From a virus: DNA of 56,258 bases. The first letter of the stretch is position 1. Each line of letters starts with the position of its first letter. Shown here piece after piece: positions 16,001 to 26,935 of this stretch. The stretch lies in the IMG/VR virus record IMGVR_UViG_3300010430_000048, positions 1 through 56,258 of that record; one strand, written 5' to 3'. Position numbers and translations under genes: made by a program. Below the pieces are notes generated by a model that worked only from the letters and a program-made list of their open reading frames with translations, ran no database searches and was not told the DNA's origin.

Positions 16001-19000
16001 CACCAAACATTTTTGATATTGCTTCTGGCACTTTAGCACTTGGTACATTTTCAATTAAGTCCATCACACTTTTATAATGTGAGGGCATCATCATCTCAGT
16101 ATATCTTTGACCCGTAGAAGTACTTTTATCTTTTGGATCTGTATATTCCATAAGACCATGTCTTAAATCATCCAGTACAATTAAACCTTCTGATAAACCT
16201 TTTGTATCAGATGTAATAGTATTTAAATCAGTTAAATCATTTGTAGAATATTCTTTAGCAAATGTTTTTTCTCTAATTATTTCTGATCTAACAGGTACAG
16301 TTATAAACTCTCCATCCTTCTCTATAGTCTCTACCTCATAAACTCTTCTGTATACTTTGTTACCAAAATCTGATAACAATGTAAGTGAAGTACCCGGTGA
16401 TTTTTCTGACAGCACTCCTTTGCTAAAATATGATAGGAATAACTGTTCTGCTTTTTGAACAACTAAAGGGTTATTCAAATCATAATTTTGAACACCATCA
16501 GTCATAGAAAAGAAATCTAATATTTGTTGACTAGACTTTGATGCTTTTAAACCTTCTTGTGCATAAATAAGAAATGCAGCTAGATTAGGAGTAACCGCTC
16601 CTTCTTTACCAGATACTTTTAATTCATCCAGTGCAGTATCTAATGTAAAGATTAAGTTTCTTTTGTTTTTATAATTTAATATAACTCTTTGTGAAACTGC
16701 TTTATTATATGCTTCCTTGATTTTACCAACAGTCAACCCTAAAGCTTCTACCTTTACATTATCTTTTTGCTCAGATGTAATAATTTGTTTAATCTGTGTA
16801 GGATCTAATACTTCTAATTTATTACTTGGATTAATTACTTGTAGACCCATATATCTAGCATCCAATTGTGTTGGAGGATTTGTAAATGGATTAGCATTAT
16901 CTAATTCTTCTAAAGTATTAAGACTTTGCTTCTTCATTTTAATTGCACTCAACGGTGCTGCAATACCCAATGTTTGTGCATTTGGTTCTGACTCAATAGC
17001 TTCTAACTTAACTCTTAAGTTGTGTAATTTAACTCTATTTGGTTTAGCAATATAAGTTCCATCTTCTAGTTGTATAGAAGTAAACTCTGGTGTAAGAACA
17101 AAAGCAGACATCTTAAGAAAAGTAGACCCATCACCATACACAAGCTTTTTAGAATTAAGCATTGCTCCTTTTTTAATGTATCCTTCTGATGCTTCAACTG
17201 ATCCAAATATGTCTTCAGATGTAATACTTTGACCTGCTTCTATATTATCAATCATAGCAGCTTGACTTGGGCTAAGTCTACCAAAACCAAACCATAAATA
17301 TCTAAATGCTTTAGTTGTAAGATACATTTGTGCATCAGCTTGGTCAATGTTCTGTCCAGTTATACTAGATTCACCAACCGGCTCTTGTAAAGTTATCAGA
17401 GATATTTTTTCTACATTGTGTGTTACTCCATGTGATGGAGCACTAACAGCACTATATGCACTATCATATGCAGCATTCTGCATTTTTGCTCTTTTAATTC
17501 TATCAACTGAATCTTTTAAAGAGACAGCTTGATCACCAAGAATAATTTCATTAATTGCTCCTGTGTTTGCCCAGTCATTAAAAAATATTTGTTTTAAGTT
17601 GTGAGTAGTATCATAATTAAGATTAAGCAATCTAGCTGAATCAACTAATTCTTTTCTTTGCACACCTGCAGCATTAACTGGACCTTCTGATACATTATTA
17701 GATATATCATTAAGCATGTTCAATTCAGTCAAGGTATTCATAAACTCATCAAAAGAGTTATCAAGATTAAGTTTAATATTATTCTTTAAAGCTTTTATTG
17801 TAGAGACTTCTTTTATTGCAGCATCAAGAGTTATTTCTTTTTGTGCTTTTCCTTCTCTAATAGCTATTACTCTTAGTTTTTCTTGTAGATCACTTGATAT
17901 TACTGTAGAATTATTGGTAAACTTATATGCTCTACCATCTTTTGTGTTGTAACCAAGAACTTCATTTTCTTGAGTAAGAGAGTCCATTGTAAATGCTTCT
18001 CTATTTATTCTTGCAAACTCAGTTCTAATTCTATCTACAAATACATTAATTAATTTATCTGATAAAGTTGATGTACCATTATTAAAATCAACAGCCTTTA
18101 TTACAGGCAGTGATATTAAGTCTCCAGTATTAGAAGCTTCCATTACTCTAATTAATACTGGTGCCAATGCTCTTTTAAACTTGTTTCCTTTTACGTCTAC
18201 ACCTTCAACACTATCTACTTTATTACTCTTAGTATTTAATAATGCTGTATAGTTATTGATTACAGCTAATGCAAACTCTTGAGATGTAAAATCTCCATAT
18301 GTTTGTGTAGAAGTAATTCCTGTGATACTATCATTTAAGTCTTGTTCAGATGATAGAACTTGTCCAACTTTACTTCCTGCTATTCTTAAAACCTTTAATC
18401 TATTTTCAGTAGATAACATTTCAAAAGCTGCACTATTCAATAAGAAGTTATTTAATAAGTATTCATCAGAAAGTTTTAACTCATCTATTTTACCTGGGTT
18501 ATTTAAATCAGCAATTGATTTTAAATGTAACGTAGGTTTTTGATGGGCATATACTAAATCACCATTAGGATTTTTAAATACAGATGCACCAATGGTTTCA
18601 TCAAACGGTGCACTGTGTATACTCATTTCTCTTAACCTAGAGTCCATACCAGAATCATCAGTAGCAAATATATCAGCATCTTTTTGTATTATATCAGACA
18701 TCATTTTTATATCTGTAGCAAGCAATGGTGTTTCATCACTATATAAATTAACTAATGCTTTTTGTTTTACTGTGTTTTTAGGTCTGTTTTGTAATATACT
18801 ATATTGTAAATACAAAGGGCTTAATCTTATACCTACCAAATCAAATAGTTTTATTGAAAAATCTAGTGATATATTTGAAAGATCTTGATTAGTCAATGTT
18901 GTTTTAGAACTAGCTTTCTTATCCTTTTTTGCAGGTTGTTTCTTTCCACTCAAATAAGTTTCAAACTCTGCAAGCATAGTCAACGTTTGTTCTTTTGTGT

Positions 19001-22000
19001 CACTATCTGATTTAATTAGTTTCCACTTGCTTATCCAAGCTTGATTCCATCTGTCAAGTTGAGAGTTTATATCATCTCTTTGAGCAGCAGAATAAATTCT
19101 AATATTACCAAGTTCATCTCTTTCATTAAATATGTAATCTACCCTGAAATTTTCAAATGCTTTTACAACAGATTGCAATAAGCTAGGGTTGGTAAGATTA
19201 CCTAATGACTTAGAACTTACTAATTCATCAGTGCTAATCCCAACATCTTGTAGTAATCTTCTAACTACTGCACCTACTTGTGCATTTTCCTGGCCAAAGA
19301 AATACATACTTTGTAAAATCTTTTTTGGATCAGATATATTTTTAACAGATTTAAGCAAACCATTGTAAGCTTCTACAAAATCTACAGCAACAATTAAAGG
19401 TACCCCATCTTTTAGTTCTGTATTACCAAAGTAATCTGTTTCAGATAAAGTAGTAGTAGCAATATATGTCTTTAGTTTAGAAGATAAAGAAGTATGCCCT
19501 CCTATTAATGAAGCATCAATATCATATTGTGATGTACTTCTTAAACCTGTACCATCTTCTAATTCATCTAATGTATAATCAGTTTCATTAATTTGATCAC
19601 CTAAAACATTTAGTAATTTAATTACTTCTGTTTTAATTTCTACATCATATATATCAAAAGCTTCTTCAATCTCTTCCAGCTTTTCAATCTGAGCATCACT
19701 CTTTTCTAAGTTGTTTGGATTTGATGGGCTATATAACCATGCAAAATCATTTAGTATTTCATCCATTTCAACAGCAGGACTATATGTTGCTGCTGTAATT
19801 TTAGATGTCTTATCTAAATACATAGCAGCAATACTTCTAATCATAGGATCTGCAATGTCATTATCTAAGTATAAATAACCTGTTCTTACATTCCCATTGT
19901 TGTCTTCCGTTTGTATTGGGCTATAAGGCACTAATGCATTTGCTTCTAGTGTTACACCTTCCTGTAAACTTTCTGTAAACTCATTACTAGCTAATGGGGC
20001 ATTTTGATATTTACCAGCGTCAATGCTTTCAAATAAAACTGACAACTCATTTTTAGCAGCTGTGCTAAATAAAGCTTTAATAAAATCAAGAATTCTTGTA
20101 AACAAAGATTTTATCTCTGGAGAACTTTTAGTTTTTGTTGGAGACATTTTAAACTTCTCAAACTCATCTGCTAAATATTCTTCATAGTATTCATTCATCA
20201 ACTCTTTTTCAGTCATATTACTATATGTATCTGCAGAGTTTTTAAATATTTCTAATTCTGTTTTAAAGTTTTTACCTTCAGATCTTAACTTAGCTCTTAC
20301 TTCTTTTCTGGCAATAGAACGGTATCTTTGTATTTCTGTATCAGATAATAACATTCTAAACACACTATGAAAAGCCTCATGATATTTAAAAGGAGATGAG
20401 GCACCAGTATAAATAGTTCCATCAACTGTAAGTCCTCCAGCAATATCCTTTAAAGACATTACAAAAGCACCTACTCTCATACCACCAGCCTTTTGATTGT
20501 TTCTTAGCTGATCTATATCTTCTATAGTAATGTATGCTGGTAAAGCTCCTAATGCCCAAGCACTAAATGTGTCTATATTCTCAATCTCTTGTTCATTCAA
20601 TTCTGTATAAGGAAGAATTTTATTGCTTATGTTGCCTAGCTTTCTTACTTTTTCTTTTAGCTTTTGATACTCTTCATTATTTTTCAATACTTTACGTATA
20701 CTCCTACCATCTACACCTTCTGACAATTTAGCTTTTAAAGCTTGTAATTCAGCTTGAGCTATACTTAATGGTGTTATTGTATTTATATCTGTTCTATTTT
20801 CTAGATCTGCTATTTCTTTATCATACTTAGCATTAATTGAGTTAAGCATATTATAAGTAATCCCACCACTTTTTGGATTTCTTCTTTTTACTTCAGCATC
20901 CTTTTTTTCAATCTCAGCTTTTCTTCTTCTATTTATATCAGCTTTTAAATCATTGTTAATAGTTACAGATCCTGCACCGCCTTCTTTTGCAACTAACATA
21001 TTGATTTTACTTTCTAAAAAATTATATGCTTGTTGTTCACGTGCTGATAACTCTTCACCTCTTACTATTTTGTTTACTATGTGACCTAAAAATTCTTTTT
21101 GAAAGTTTGCAAACTCTTCATCTAGCTGTGCATCAAATTCTGCATCAGACAAATCAAGTATACTTTCTGCTGCTTCTTCAGCAATTGTATATTTATTATT
21201 AGGTTTTACATCATTAGTTTTTTTATTGTTAACTGTTGCAGCAGCATCTCTTGAAGCTTGGATGTCTGCAGATGTACCTACAACTTTTAAAGACTGATTT
21301 TCTATAACACTTGGTAATACATTGGTTTCAGAATTATTTATAACTTCTTCAACTGATGCTGTATCAGCAAATGATCTTCTTAAATTATTTACTGTAATGT
21401 TTATTCCAGCAAGATTAATTTCTGTGTCTTCATTAAACTTGTTGATTAAAGTTTGAATTTTTTTAACAGCTGACATTTTTGATGACTTGTCATTTATAAT
21501 CTTTTGGTTAATAGTTATAGTCTCACCTACTTGCTTCTTACTATTCTTATCAAAAACATCCATTTGAATTTTACCCCATGGAGTTACTTGTAAAGCCACA
21601 CTAAAACCTGGTTTAGTACTTATGAATAAACCATTAGCCAAATCATCATTGTATTCTATATTATATGCTTCATTTTTTGCTTCACCTTTCTCATCTAGGT
21701 TTTCTTTTTGAGTTAGCTGTGCTCTCTCAATAAGTTCTGTGTATAAATTTTCAACTTCTGCCTGTGAAAATTTTGTAGTTTTTAAATTAACTAATCCATA
21801 TTGGCCGTTAGGTAAAAGTACAGCAGCTAAGTATCTATCAGTTCCTGAAATCATAGCCTCCCATTGTCCAGAATTTTCTAGTGCTGTCTTAACTTTGTTT
21901 CTTAATGCTGTTGCAGCCTTCCCTTCTAAGTTAGTTTTAGATTGAATAGTTCTTGTCTTTCTACCTTTATCCCTTTTAAGATCATAAACTAAATAGTTAC

Positions 22001-25000
22001 CTTCTGAATCTGCATGCTGATAATTTAAAGAACTTAAGCTTCTTGATTCTTGCAGCTCTTTTGGACCATATGCCATTTGTGCTCCACCTATAGAAAGTCC
22101 TATCTCTTTTGGAAAGGCTTGTAATAACATAGCTGTTGGCTCAGAGATATTCATGCCGTCTAATGCTTCAACTAACATTGCATTCAATGCAAAATTATTA
22201 CGTGCTAATTCTAGAGTCTCTTCTTTTGTTAAATTCTTAGATATTGCTTTAGGTACATATAATGTATTTAAAGCTTCTTCTTTTGTTATATTACGTGGGT
22301 CAATTGGGTTATTCTGATTATCATAAAACACATATGACTCATTAGGTAAGTATGCAAAAATACCATTTACATCTTCTGATACTTGAAACCCTGCTTCTCT
22401 TAAACTTTGATTAACTTTATTTCTAACTTTATCATCTGCTATTCTAATTCCAATATCATACTTAGATTTTATTCTACGTATATATGGATTAGATTCTTTA
22501 TATACTTTACCATCAGAACTTTCTATAGCATAGTATCTACCTAACTTTCCTGCTTCCGGATTTGGAATTACGTATAATTCAAGTTGGGCAAGTTCAACCG
22601 GGCTTAACTGTGATATAATATGATTATATCTTTGTTGGGCTAAAGCTCTACTTTCTTGATTGTTCTTATAAGGATATGGAGATACAACATCATTAATATC
22701 TAATCTACTTGTAGTTGCTGGAAGCAGATCCATTTTAATTTCTTGTAATGAATACCTTCCTTTAAATTGTCCAGGTTGTAATTTAATTACAGACTTTTCT
22801 CTTTCTTGTAAGTTGCTAGTATTCTTGCTTGCTTCTATAATTCTTAAGTATCCACCTTGAACTTGTTTAGGTGTACTCAGTACTATATACTTATTACCCA
22901 GTGCATCAAATAAGATTTCACCTTGCTGCAATTCAACTTCATCAAATAAAAACGTAGCTGTATCTGGTGCAGTTGCTTCAATCTTTTTAAGTGCTGCAAC
23001 TGCTTGTGCAGCTGTACTAAAAGCTCCAAACTTAGAGTCTACAAATTCTAGTAGTTTGTTTGATATTGGTTTGCCATTATTATCAACCAACTTATATATT
23101 TCTACTAATTCTCCAGTTTCCTGATCTTTAGTTTTTATTAAAACTATGTTGGCTTGTGTACCTCTTTTATATATCTTTCTATTTTTATTTCCTTTAAGCG
23201 TATCACCCTCTTTACCCAGATCAGTTTCTGACTCAACAATATCAGTTATAACTAAACCTGCTTGATCTAATATTCTTTTTACAATAGGGCTTTCTTTAAC
23301 TTCTCTTAGACTAAACCAATCTTTGAATCCTTCTTCTTTAGTAACATTTTCTCTAGTTACAACTGTCTTATAAGGATTACCTTCACTATCTGCCTGTAGT
23401 ATAACTCCTGATGCCCACACTCTTTTTAAAGCATTAAACGTGTTCTGGAAATTTAAACCTTCTTCACTATTTCTCCACTGTTCAAACAATAGTACATTCT
23501 CTCCGCTTATTGCTGCTGTTGCTTTATACTTTCTATATTGTCTTTCCAACAATTCATTTAGCATAGGTGTGTCATTAGTTTTTTCTAATTCTACATCTAC
23601 ACCTAAATCTTTTAGGATGTCATTTTGGTCTGTTCTGGTTTCTTCTGCCTTTTCTGTTTCTTTTTTTTCTGGGGTTTCTGTTTTTTCTTCAGTTGCCCTA
23701 GTGCTGGTATAGTGTTCAATAATCCTTTCAATTTGAGCATATAATATTGTATCTATTTTAGGTTCTACTTTACCATTCTCATTATAAAAAGTCTTTAAAT
23801 TTGATATATCACCTGTTTGTAAAAATGCTTTTGTTTCTGATGGATCAGGATAAACACCTAATGCAGCCAGCTGATTCATTACTTCATTTGTCTCAGTAAT
23901 TTCTAAATACTTTTCAATAGATGCTTGAACTTGACTTTTAATATTCTTATACAAGTTTTGACCGTACTGAACAGTTCTTTGTGTTATCTCATCAAGTCTT
24001 GCTGGATTAGATAAATACTCTATAGCTTTATCATATACCTGGGCTCTTCCTTTTAATGCGTGATAATCAACTAATTGTTTTAAAGCATTGTCTATTTTAT
24101 CTCTATCTAAAAAAGATCCTTCAGTGGATGCTAAATATCTTACATAGTTTCTAAATTCTGGTCTTAGCTTTGAAATTTTTCTTCTATCAAATGCACCACT
24201 CTTAGTTTGATTTTTTGGATCAGAAATAATTTTTAGTATGCTTTCTAATCTATCAATCTTTTCTTGCTTTCTTTTATTTGTCTCTCCTACACCTTTCTTA
24301 GGAAGACTTAATTCTTTATCAGTTATCTCAACAGTACTCATTATTTCCTGTCTAAGTAATGCTATCTCTCTATTTATATTATCAATAGAACTTAATATAG
24401 AAATGTCCTTAGCTGCCATTTTCTCAAACAAAGGATCCATCTCTAAATTACTAAGAATAGATTCTGATCTTTCCAATGCTCTCTCAAAATTATCTTGAGT
24501 ATACATAAGCAAATACTTTGCATGCTGGTATCCTTGATAATTTAATGCTTCTAAAGCAAACTCTCTTGTTCCTACTTCATATGCTGATGGATCATAAGGG
24601 TTTTCAAACTTGTCATTAAGATTATTGTAGTTTGATTCTGTTTTTTCTGCATAGTTAATAAAGTCTTGTAAACGCTTTCTAATTTTTCCATTTGCAATAT
24701 CCTTAGCTTCCCCAGGGAATGCTTGTAATAACTCTTCATCAGTTAATTTTAAATAATCCTCAAGCTGTTCAGTAAATTGACTAATACCTCCTTGAGATAA
24801 TAACGTATGAATTTGACTAAACTTAGCAAGATCTTTTTGATCAATAAAACCAAACATATCTTGATCATAAGAAGTAGTTTTCATTCCTTCTGAAACTTGC
24901 TTCTGAATTAAATAATTAAATTTTGTTTGATCAAATATAGCACCTGGATTATCTACTTGACTATTCCATGCTTTATTCCAACCTTCTACTGCTTCTGCAA

Positions 25001-26924
25001 CTAAATCTTTTCTGTTCTTTTTATATTCAGCATATTCTGCTTTCATTTTTTCTGTACCAAACTTACCTTTACCAGCTTGATATATAGCAGGTACACCTTG
25101 GAAGAATAACTTTTGCGGTCCTTGTATAGCACCACCCATTAAAAATCCAGACATAAATACACTAAAACCTTCTCCAGATAATTGATGTCCCATACCTGAT
25201 AAAATCATTTGATTTCTAAGTGTAATACCTCCAGCCATTGGATCATTTAATACAGCAGTAAAGTATCCTTTAGTTGCTGCTGATACAGCTTCTTGAGAAA
25301 CTTCTTGTATACCTTCTGCTACATTATTAGAAAAGTATCTTAAGGATGCACCAGCTACTCCAGATAAATTACCTTTAACACCTGCCGCTCTCAATCCTCT
25401 TAAGTATCCCTTTAACCCTGTTCCTGAAGCTTCAAAAACGTTTTTATTAAGTGCTCCTGTAGCAGATCTTGTAGCTTTTGTTTTTATTATTTTCCCTCCT
25501 AATCCTTTTCTAAAGGTGTCATTCATCATTCTACCTAAAGACTTATTAAAACCACCTAGTGCATTTCCTAATACAAACCAGTTACTGGCATATATAATAG
25601 GTGCATTAGCCATCTGAGTATAAAATCCTGCCTTGCTTGATTTCTCTCTTATAACTTTCATCTCTTCAGGAGTAACCTGAGCATTATTTCTTACATTAAC
25701 CTTTATCTCCTTACCATTAACAATTTTTGTTTCTAGATTATTTTTGTTATAAGTATCAATACCAGTTCTCATAACATCATTATAAACCATACCAGCTTCC
25801 ATCTTAGATTCAGCCATTGCATAATTTACCATTCTTACATCTCTGTAAAAACCACCAAAAGTGCTAGACATCTTTGCTAAGTTGACACCATTTTGAGTTG
25901 CATTTTTTGTAGTCTTTAAATTTTTAAGAGCATACAAAGTATTAGGAGCAAACATTTGACCTAATACTTTACCTCCTGTCTTAGCTGCATCATAAAAGCT
26001 TTTAGCATGTTCAGCATTCCTTAATGTTCTATAAATATCTCTGGTAGTTCCTACAGCTCTACTAATATTAAAAAAGTTTTTAAATGCAGTACCAGCTCTA
26101 CCAACATTTACAGCTGTTCTAACTCCAGCAGCAGGTGCTGCTCCTCCTCCAGTTAATACTGTTGCTCCTGCCATAGCTAATTCTTCTACAGCAATAGAAC
26201 TTAATATACCAACAGTATAGGCACTGTTTAATAAAAAGTTGTTTGTCCATGCCATACCACCATTTCTACTTGAATTACCAATGCCCATTGCATCTTCAAA
26301 TTCACTTGCAGATTCTAAATCAGGTGCTGACCAATATGCATCTCCATCAAAAGCATCACCAATAGATCTGTATACACTGCTAAATCCTGAGCCAGCTAAA
26401 CTTGTATACTGACTCCACATTCTAGTCATATCATCATATACAGTACTGTTGGCATTATAATAAGATTCCATATTTGCATATGGACTAAAACCTAAATCAG
26501 TAAAATCTGGATGTTTGTAGTATCTCATAAATTGACTCTGCCTCATACCGGCAAAGCCAGGTGCTACTCTTTCATCTCCTGTTGTATCATCTAATGTAAA
26601 TGCACCTTTTAATTTTGAATAAGTGTTATCCGGAGGATTTTGTTGATCAACAGGATTGTAGGTATCTGTTGCAAAACTTGGAACAGCTATACCTAAACTT
26701 GCCATAGCATCAATACCGTACTTTTGTATATCAGTTTTATATAAATCTACTCTAGCCACAGAATCAGGATCAGTTGCAAGAGCATCTGCCAGAAGTGTAT
26801 CTGGTGTATCAAACATTTCTGTTATAGGTATAAAGTTAGGTTGACCTGCAGGTGTTACACTCATTGCAGGTCTTTGATTGTTATCTATAGTTTCCTTTAA
26901 GGCGTTCTTAGATTGGTTCTCCAT
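12999..26924 (-). CDS. Giant virion RNA polymerase polyprotein (crAss-like)
   Basis: A 4,641-residue protein. The first 600 residues have hydrophobic, Gly/Ala-rich stretches (about 225-265) as in ejected proteins; charged helical sequence follows. A zinc-peptidase motif His2182-Glu-Ala-Phe-His2186 is followed about 60 residues on by EEYLADEF, a candidate third ligand. The polymerase occupies roughly the second half: GADFDID with Asp3682, Asp3684 and Asp3686 is the metal-binding loop of the beta-prime double-psi barrel, preceded by a beta-prime-like FGVRIPSQ (about 3645) and by lysine-bearing segments near 3264 and 3328 that may be the other barrel. This matches the two-barrel virion polymerase of Cellulophaga phage phi14:2, which transcribes early genes after injection. 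The zincin may process the polyprotein (inference). Confidence 0.9.
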   Translation of the reverse strand: MENQSKNALKETIDNNQRPAMSVTPAGQPNFIPITEMFDTPDTLLADALATDPDSVARVDLYKTDIQKYGIDAMASLGIAVPSFATDTYNPVDQQNPPDNTYSKLKGAFTLDDTTGDERVAPGFAGMRQSQFMRYYKHPDFTDLGFSPYANMESYYNANSTVYDDMTRMWSQYTSLAGSGFSSVYRSIGDAFDGDAYWSAPDLESASEFEDAMGIGNSSRNGGMAWTNNFLLNSAYTVGILSSIAVEELAMAGATVLTGGGAAPAAGVRTAVNVGRAGTAFKNFFNISRAVGTTRDIYRTLRNAEHAKSFYDAAKTGGKVLGQMFAPNTLYALKNLKTTKNATQNGVNLAKMSSTFGGFYRDVRMVNYAMAESKMEAGMVYNDVMRTGIDTYNKNNLETKIVNGKEIKVNVRNNAQVTPEEMKVIREKSSKAGFYTQMANAPIIYASNWFVLGNALGGFNKSLGRMMNDTFRKGLGGKIIKTKATRSATGALNKNVFEASGTGLKGYLRGLRAAGVKGNLSGVAGASLRYFSNNVAEGIQEVSQEAVSAATKGYFTAVLNDPMAGGITLRNQMILSGMGHQLSGEGFSVFMSGFLMGGAIQGPQKLFFQGVPAIYQAGKGKFGTEKMKAEYAEYKKNRKDLVAEAVEGWNKAWNSQVDNPGAIFDQTKFNYLIQKQVSEGMKTTSYDQDMFGFIDQKDLAKFSQIHTLLSQGGISQFTEQLEDYLKLTDEELLQAFPGEAKDIANGKIRKRLQDFINYAEKTESNYNNLNDKFENPYDPSAYEVGTREFALEALNYQGYQHAKYLLMYTQDNFERALERSESILSNLEMDPLFEKMAAKDISILSSIDNINREIALLRQEIMSTVEITDKELSLPKKGVGETNKRKQEKIDRLESILKIISDPKNQTKSGAFDRRKISKLRPEFRNYVRYLASTEGSFLDRDKIDNALKQLVDYHALKGRAQVYDKAIEYLSNPARLDEITQRTVQYGQNLYKNIKSQVQASIEKYLEITETNEVMNQLAALGVYPDPSETKAFLQTGDISNLKTFYNENGKVEPKIDTILYAQIERIIEHYTSTRATEEKTETPEKKETEKAEETRTDQNDILKDLGVDVELEKTNDTPMLNELLERQYRKYKATAAISGENVLLFEQWRNSEEGLNFQNTFNALKRVWASGVILQADSEGNPYKTVVTRENVTKEEGFKDWFSLREVKESPIVKRILDQAGLVITDIVESETDLGKEGDTLKGNKNRKIYKRGTQANIVLIKTKDQETGELVEIYKLVDNNGKPISNKLLEFVDSKFGAFSTAAQAVAALKKIEATAPDTATFLFDEVELQQGEILFDALGNKYIVLSTPKQVQGGYLRIIEASKNTSNLQEREKSVIKLQPGQFKGRYSLQEIKMDLLPATTSRLDINDVVSPYPYKNNQESRALAQQRYNHIISQLSPVELAQLELYVIPNPEAGKLGRYYAIESSDGKVYKESNPYIRRIKSKYDIGIRIADDKVRNKVNQSLREAGFQVSEDVNGIFAYLPNESYVFYDNQNNPIDPRNITKEEALNTLYVPKAISKNLTKEETLELARNNFALNAMLVEALDGMNISEPTAMLLQAFPKEIGLSIGGAQMAYGPKELQESRSLSSLNYQHADSEGNYLVYDLKRDKGRKTRTIQSKTNLEGKAATALRNKVKTALENSGQWEAMISGTDRYLAAVLLPNGQYGLVNLKTTKFSQAEVENLYTELIERAQLTQKENLDEKGEAKNEAYNIEYNDDLANGLFISTKPGFSVALQVTPWGKIQMDVFDKNSKKQVGETITINQKIINDKSSKMSAVKKIQTLINKFNEDTEINLAGINITVNNLRRSFADTASVEEVINNSETNVLPSVIENQSLKVVGTSADIQASRDAAATVNNKKTNDVKPNNKYTIAEEAAESILDLSDAEFDAQLDEEFANFQKEFLGHIVNKIVRGEELSAREQQAYNFLESKINMLVAKEGGAGSVTINNDLKADINRRRKAEIEKKDAEVKRRNPKSGGITYNMLNSINAKYDKEIADLENRTDINTITPLSIAQAELQALKAKLSEGVDGRSIRKVLKNNEEYQKLKEKVRKLGNISNKILPYTELNEQEIENIDTFSAWALGALPAYITIEDIDQLRNNQKAGGMRVGAFVMSLKDIAGGLTVDGTIYTGASSPFKYHEAFHSVFRMLLSDTEIQRYRSIARKEVRAKLRSEGKNFKTELEIFKNSADTYSNMTEKELMNEYYEEYLADEFEKFKMSPTKTKSSPEIKSLFTRILDFIKALFSTAAKNELSVLFESIDAGKYQNAPLASNEFTESLQEGVTLEANALVPYSPIQTEDNNGNVRTGYLYLDNDIADPMIRSIAAMYLDKTSKITAATYSPAVEMDEILNDFAWLYSPSNPNNLEKSDAQIEKLEEIEEAFDIYDVEIKTEVIKLLNVLGDQINETDYTLDELEDGTGLRSTSQYDIDASLIGGHTSLSSKLKTYIATTTLSETDYFGNTELKDGVPLIVAVDFVEAYNGLLKSVKNISDPKKILQSMYFFGQENAQVGAVVRRLLQDVGISTDELVSSKSLGNLTNPSLLQSVVKAFENFRVDYIFNERDELGNIRIYSAAQRDDINSQLDRWNQAWISKWKLIKSDSDTKEQTLTMLAEFETYLSGKKQPAKKDKKASSKTTLTNQDLSNISLDFSIKLFDLVGIRLSPLYLQYSILQNRPKNTVKQKALVNLYSDETPLLATDIKMMSDIIQKDADIFATDDSGMDSRLREMSIHSAPFDETIGASVFKNPNGDLVYAHQKPTLHLKSIADLNNPGKIDELKLSDEYLLNNFLLNSAAFEMLSTENRLKVLRIAGSKVGQVLSSEQDLNDSITGITSTQTYGDFTSQEFALAVINNYTALLNTKSNKVDSVEGVDVKGNKFKRALAPVLIRVMEASNTGDLISLPVIKAVDFNNGTSTLSDKLINVFVDRIRTEFARINREAFTMDSLTQENEVLGYNTKDGRAYKFTNNSTVISSDLQEKLRVIAIREGKAQKEITLDAAIKEVSTIKALKNNIKLNLDNSFDEFMNTLTELNMLNDISNNVSEGPVNAAGVQRKELVDSARLLNLNYDTTHNLKQIFFNDWANTGAINEIILGDQAVSLKDSVDRIKRAKMQNAAYDSAYSAVSAPSHGVTHNVEKISLITLQEPVGESSITGQNIDQADAQMYLTTKAFRYLWFGFGRLSPSQAAMIDNIEAGQSITSEDIFGSVEASEGYIKKGAMLNSKKLVYGDGSTFLKMSAFVLTPEFTSIQLEDGTYIAKPNRVKLHNLRVKLEAIESEPNAQTLGIAAPLSAIKMKKQSLNTLEELDNANPFTNPPTQLDARYMGLQVINPSNKLEVLDPTQIKQIITSEQKDNVKVEALGLTVGKIKEAYNKAVSQRVILNYKNKRNLIFTLDTALDELKVSGKEGAVTPNLAAFLIYAQEGLKASKSSQQILDFFSMTDGVQNYDLNNPLVVQKAEQLFLSYFSKGVLSEKSPGTSLTLLSDFGNKVYRRVYEVETIEKDGEFITVPVRSEIIREKTFAKEYSTNDLTDLNTITSDTKGLSEGLIVLDDLRHGLMEYTDPKDKSTSTGQRYTEMMMPSHYKSVMDLIENVPSAKVPEAISKMFGVRIPSQDNHSAVNMKMVDFLPAYYGSTAMFAKELVEVSGADFDIDKVFALMKEFYVQDGEFIEYGKGNLYEEYVRYTNQKTNTPGTTYSEALSLFAGNKLKGATEVTDAQMKSALKAGLEKRTIQALQTLGLPVTSGQFDIYNEKHGVPFAAPLNNQVLDYRYALIGNTGVTESKEGVPISYQAANTNVLWDAKTKTGVLAELAEVSDIFKERIEEGNIDVDNLTGKIKAFTANKGASIGAVVLPNLYLSLLTEYKVKVTKKAAIYMNGQPYNDYGKTEYKQGGRKQDVLSALITMATDNAKDRLVAKLGLNRHAVGLLANLTALTVPLKTALLLINNPAIQDIYSQALNKSSKLDPGVSKLTASTIAQLEKVKGKRKFIRVDDALLIDALNNPEDVSTDEMWSILNVFSKATQLKDFTSKMGAPTSLTKGLGASIAEVNKKYQDTSDLFNAPPGEELPMDLKPIYYGKTWQNTYLKIFTQITNDLLPATFISTIPQFNEILDPAISQMNTDTIEFTEEVMAKVRLDLLSYLSIKAYQKKGLDSDAQSVATLSNDIIYPTEYNSIVDVIDRLRTTDVGKDNFFLDNYVITTKASESTAGFNQANSNTFRQLNAGQKIQLQNDFAKLYGSLETRNDAKTIINYEMVKGGLQLGYGSLLSVLNPVVLTSYLDTLPSVEKALKGQISFENTFGITVEEMRAEFSDGYLLSNANNSKLFTIETDEITPLPDTFRYDRTEKKLAIKNTEGSAKAPLIKYLRIGFGNITGQKVYKTFRYNSESSSIKENVFNEVDTMGSNQQNGIGFMFGNRPTYTEVREYVRSNGGVAGTALDVRKIEAEINEMSIDENKRAQEEILKNESSIITATEEGVNISYDVEGKGVNISDISKLISEKKDDKQSENEAELQGNIIEDVDQTLDANITPEQSELIEGLQYELFDSYDVITKEFDAIVKDKAARLTLINQNLFPLSNMIEAYESRFSKDSTKTSEESQKDFIDNIKRCILK

Positions 26925-26935
26925 CTTTTAGTCTT

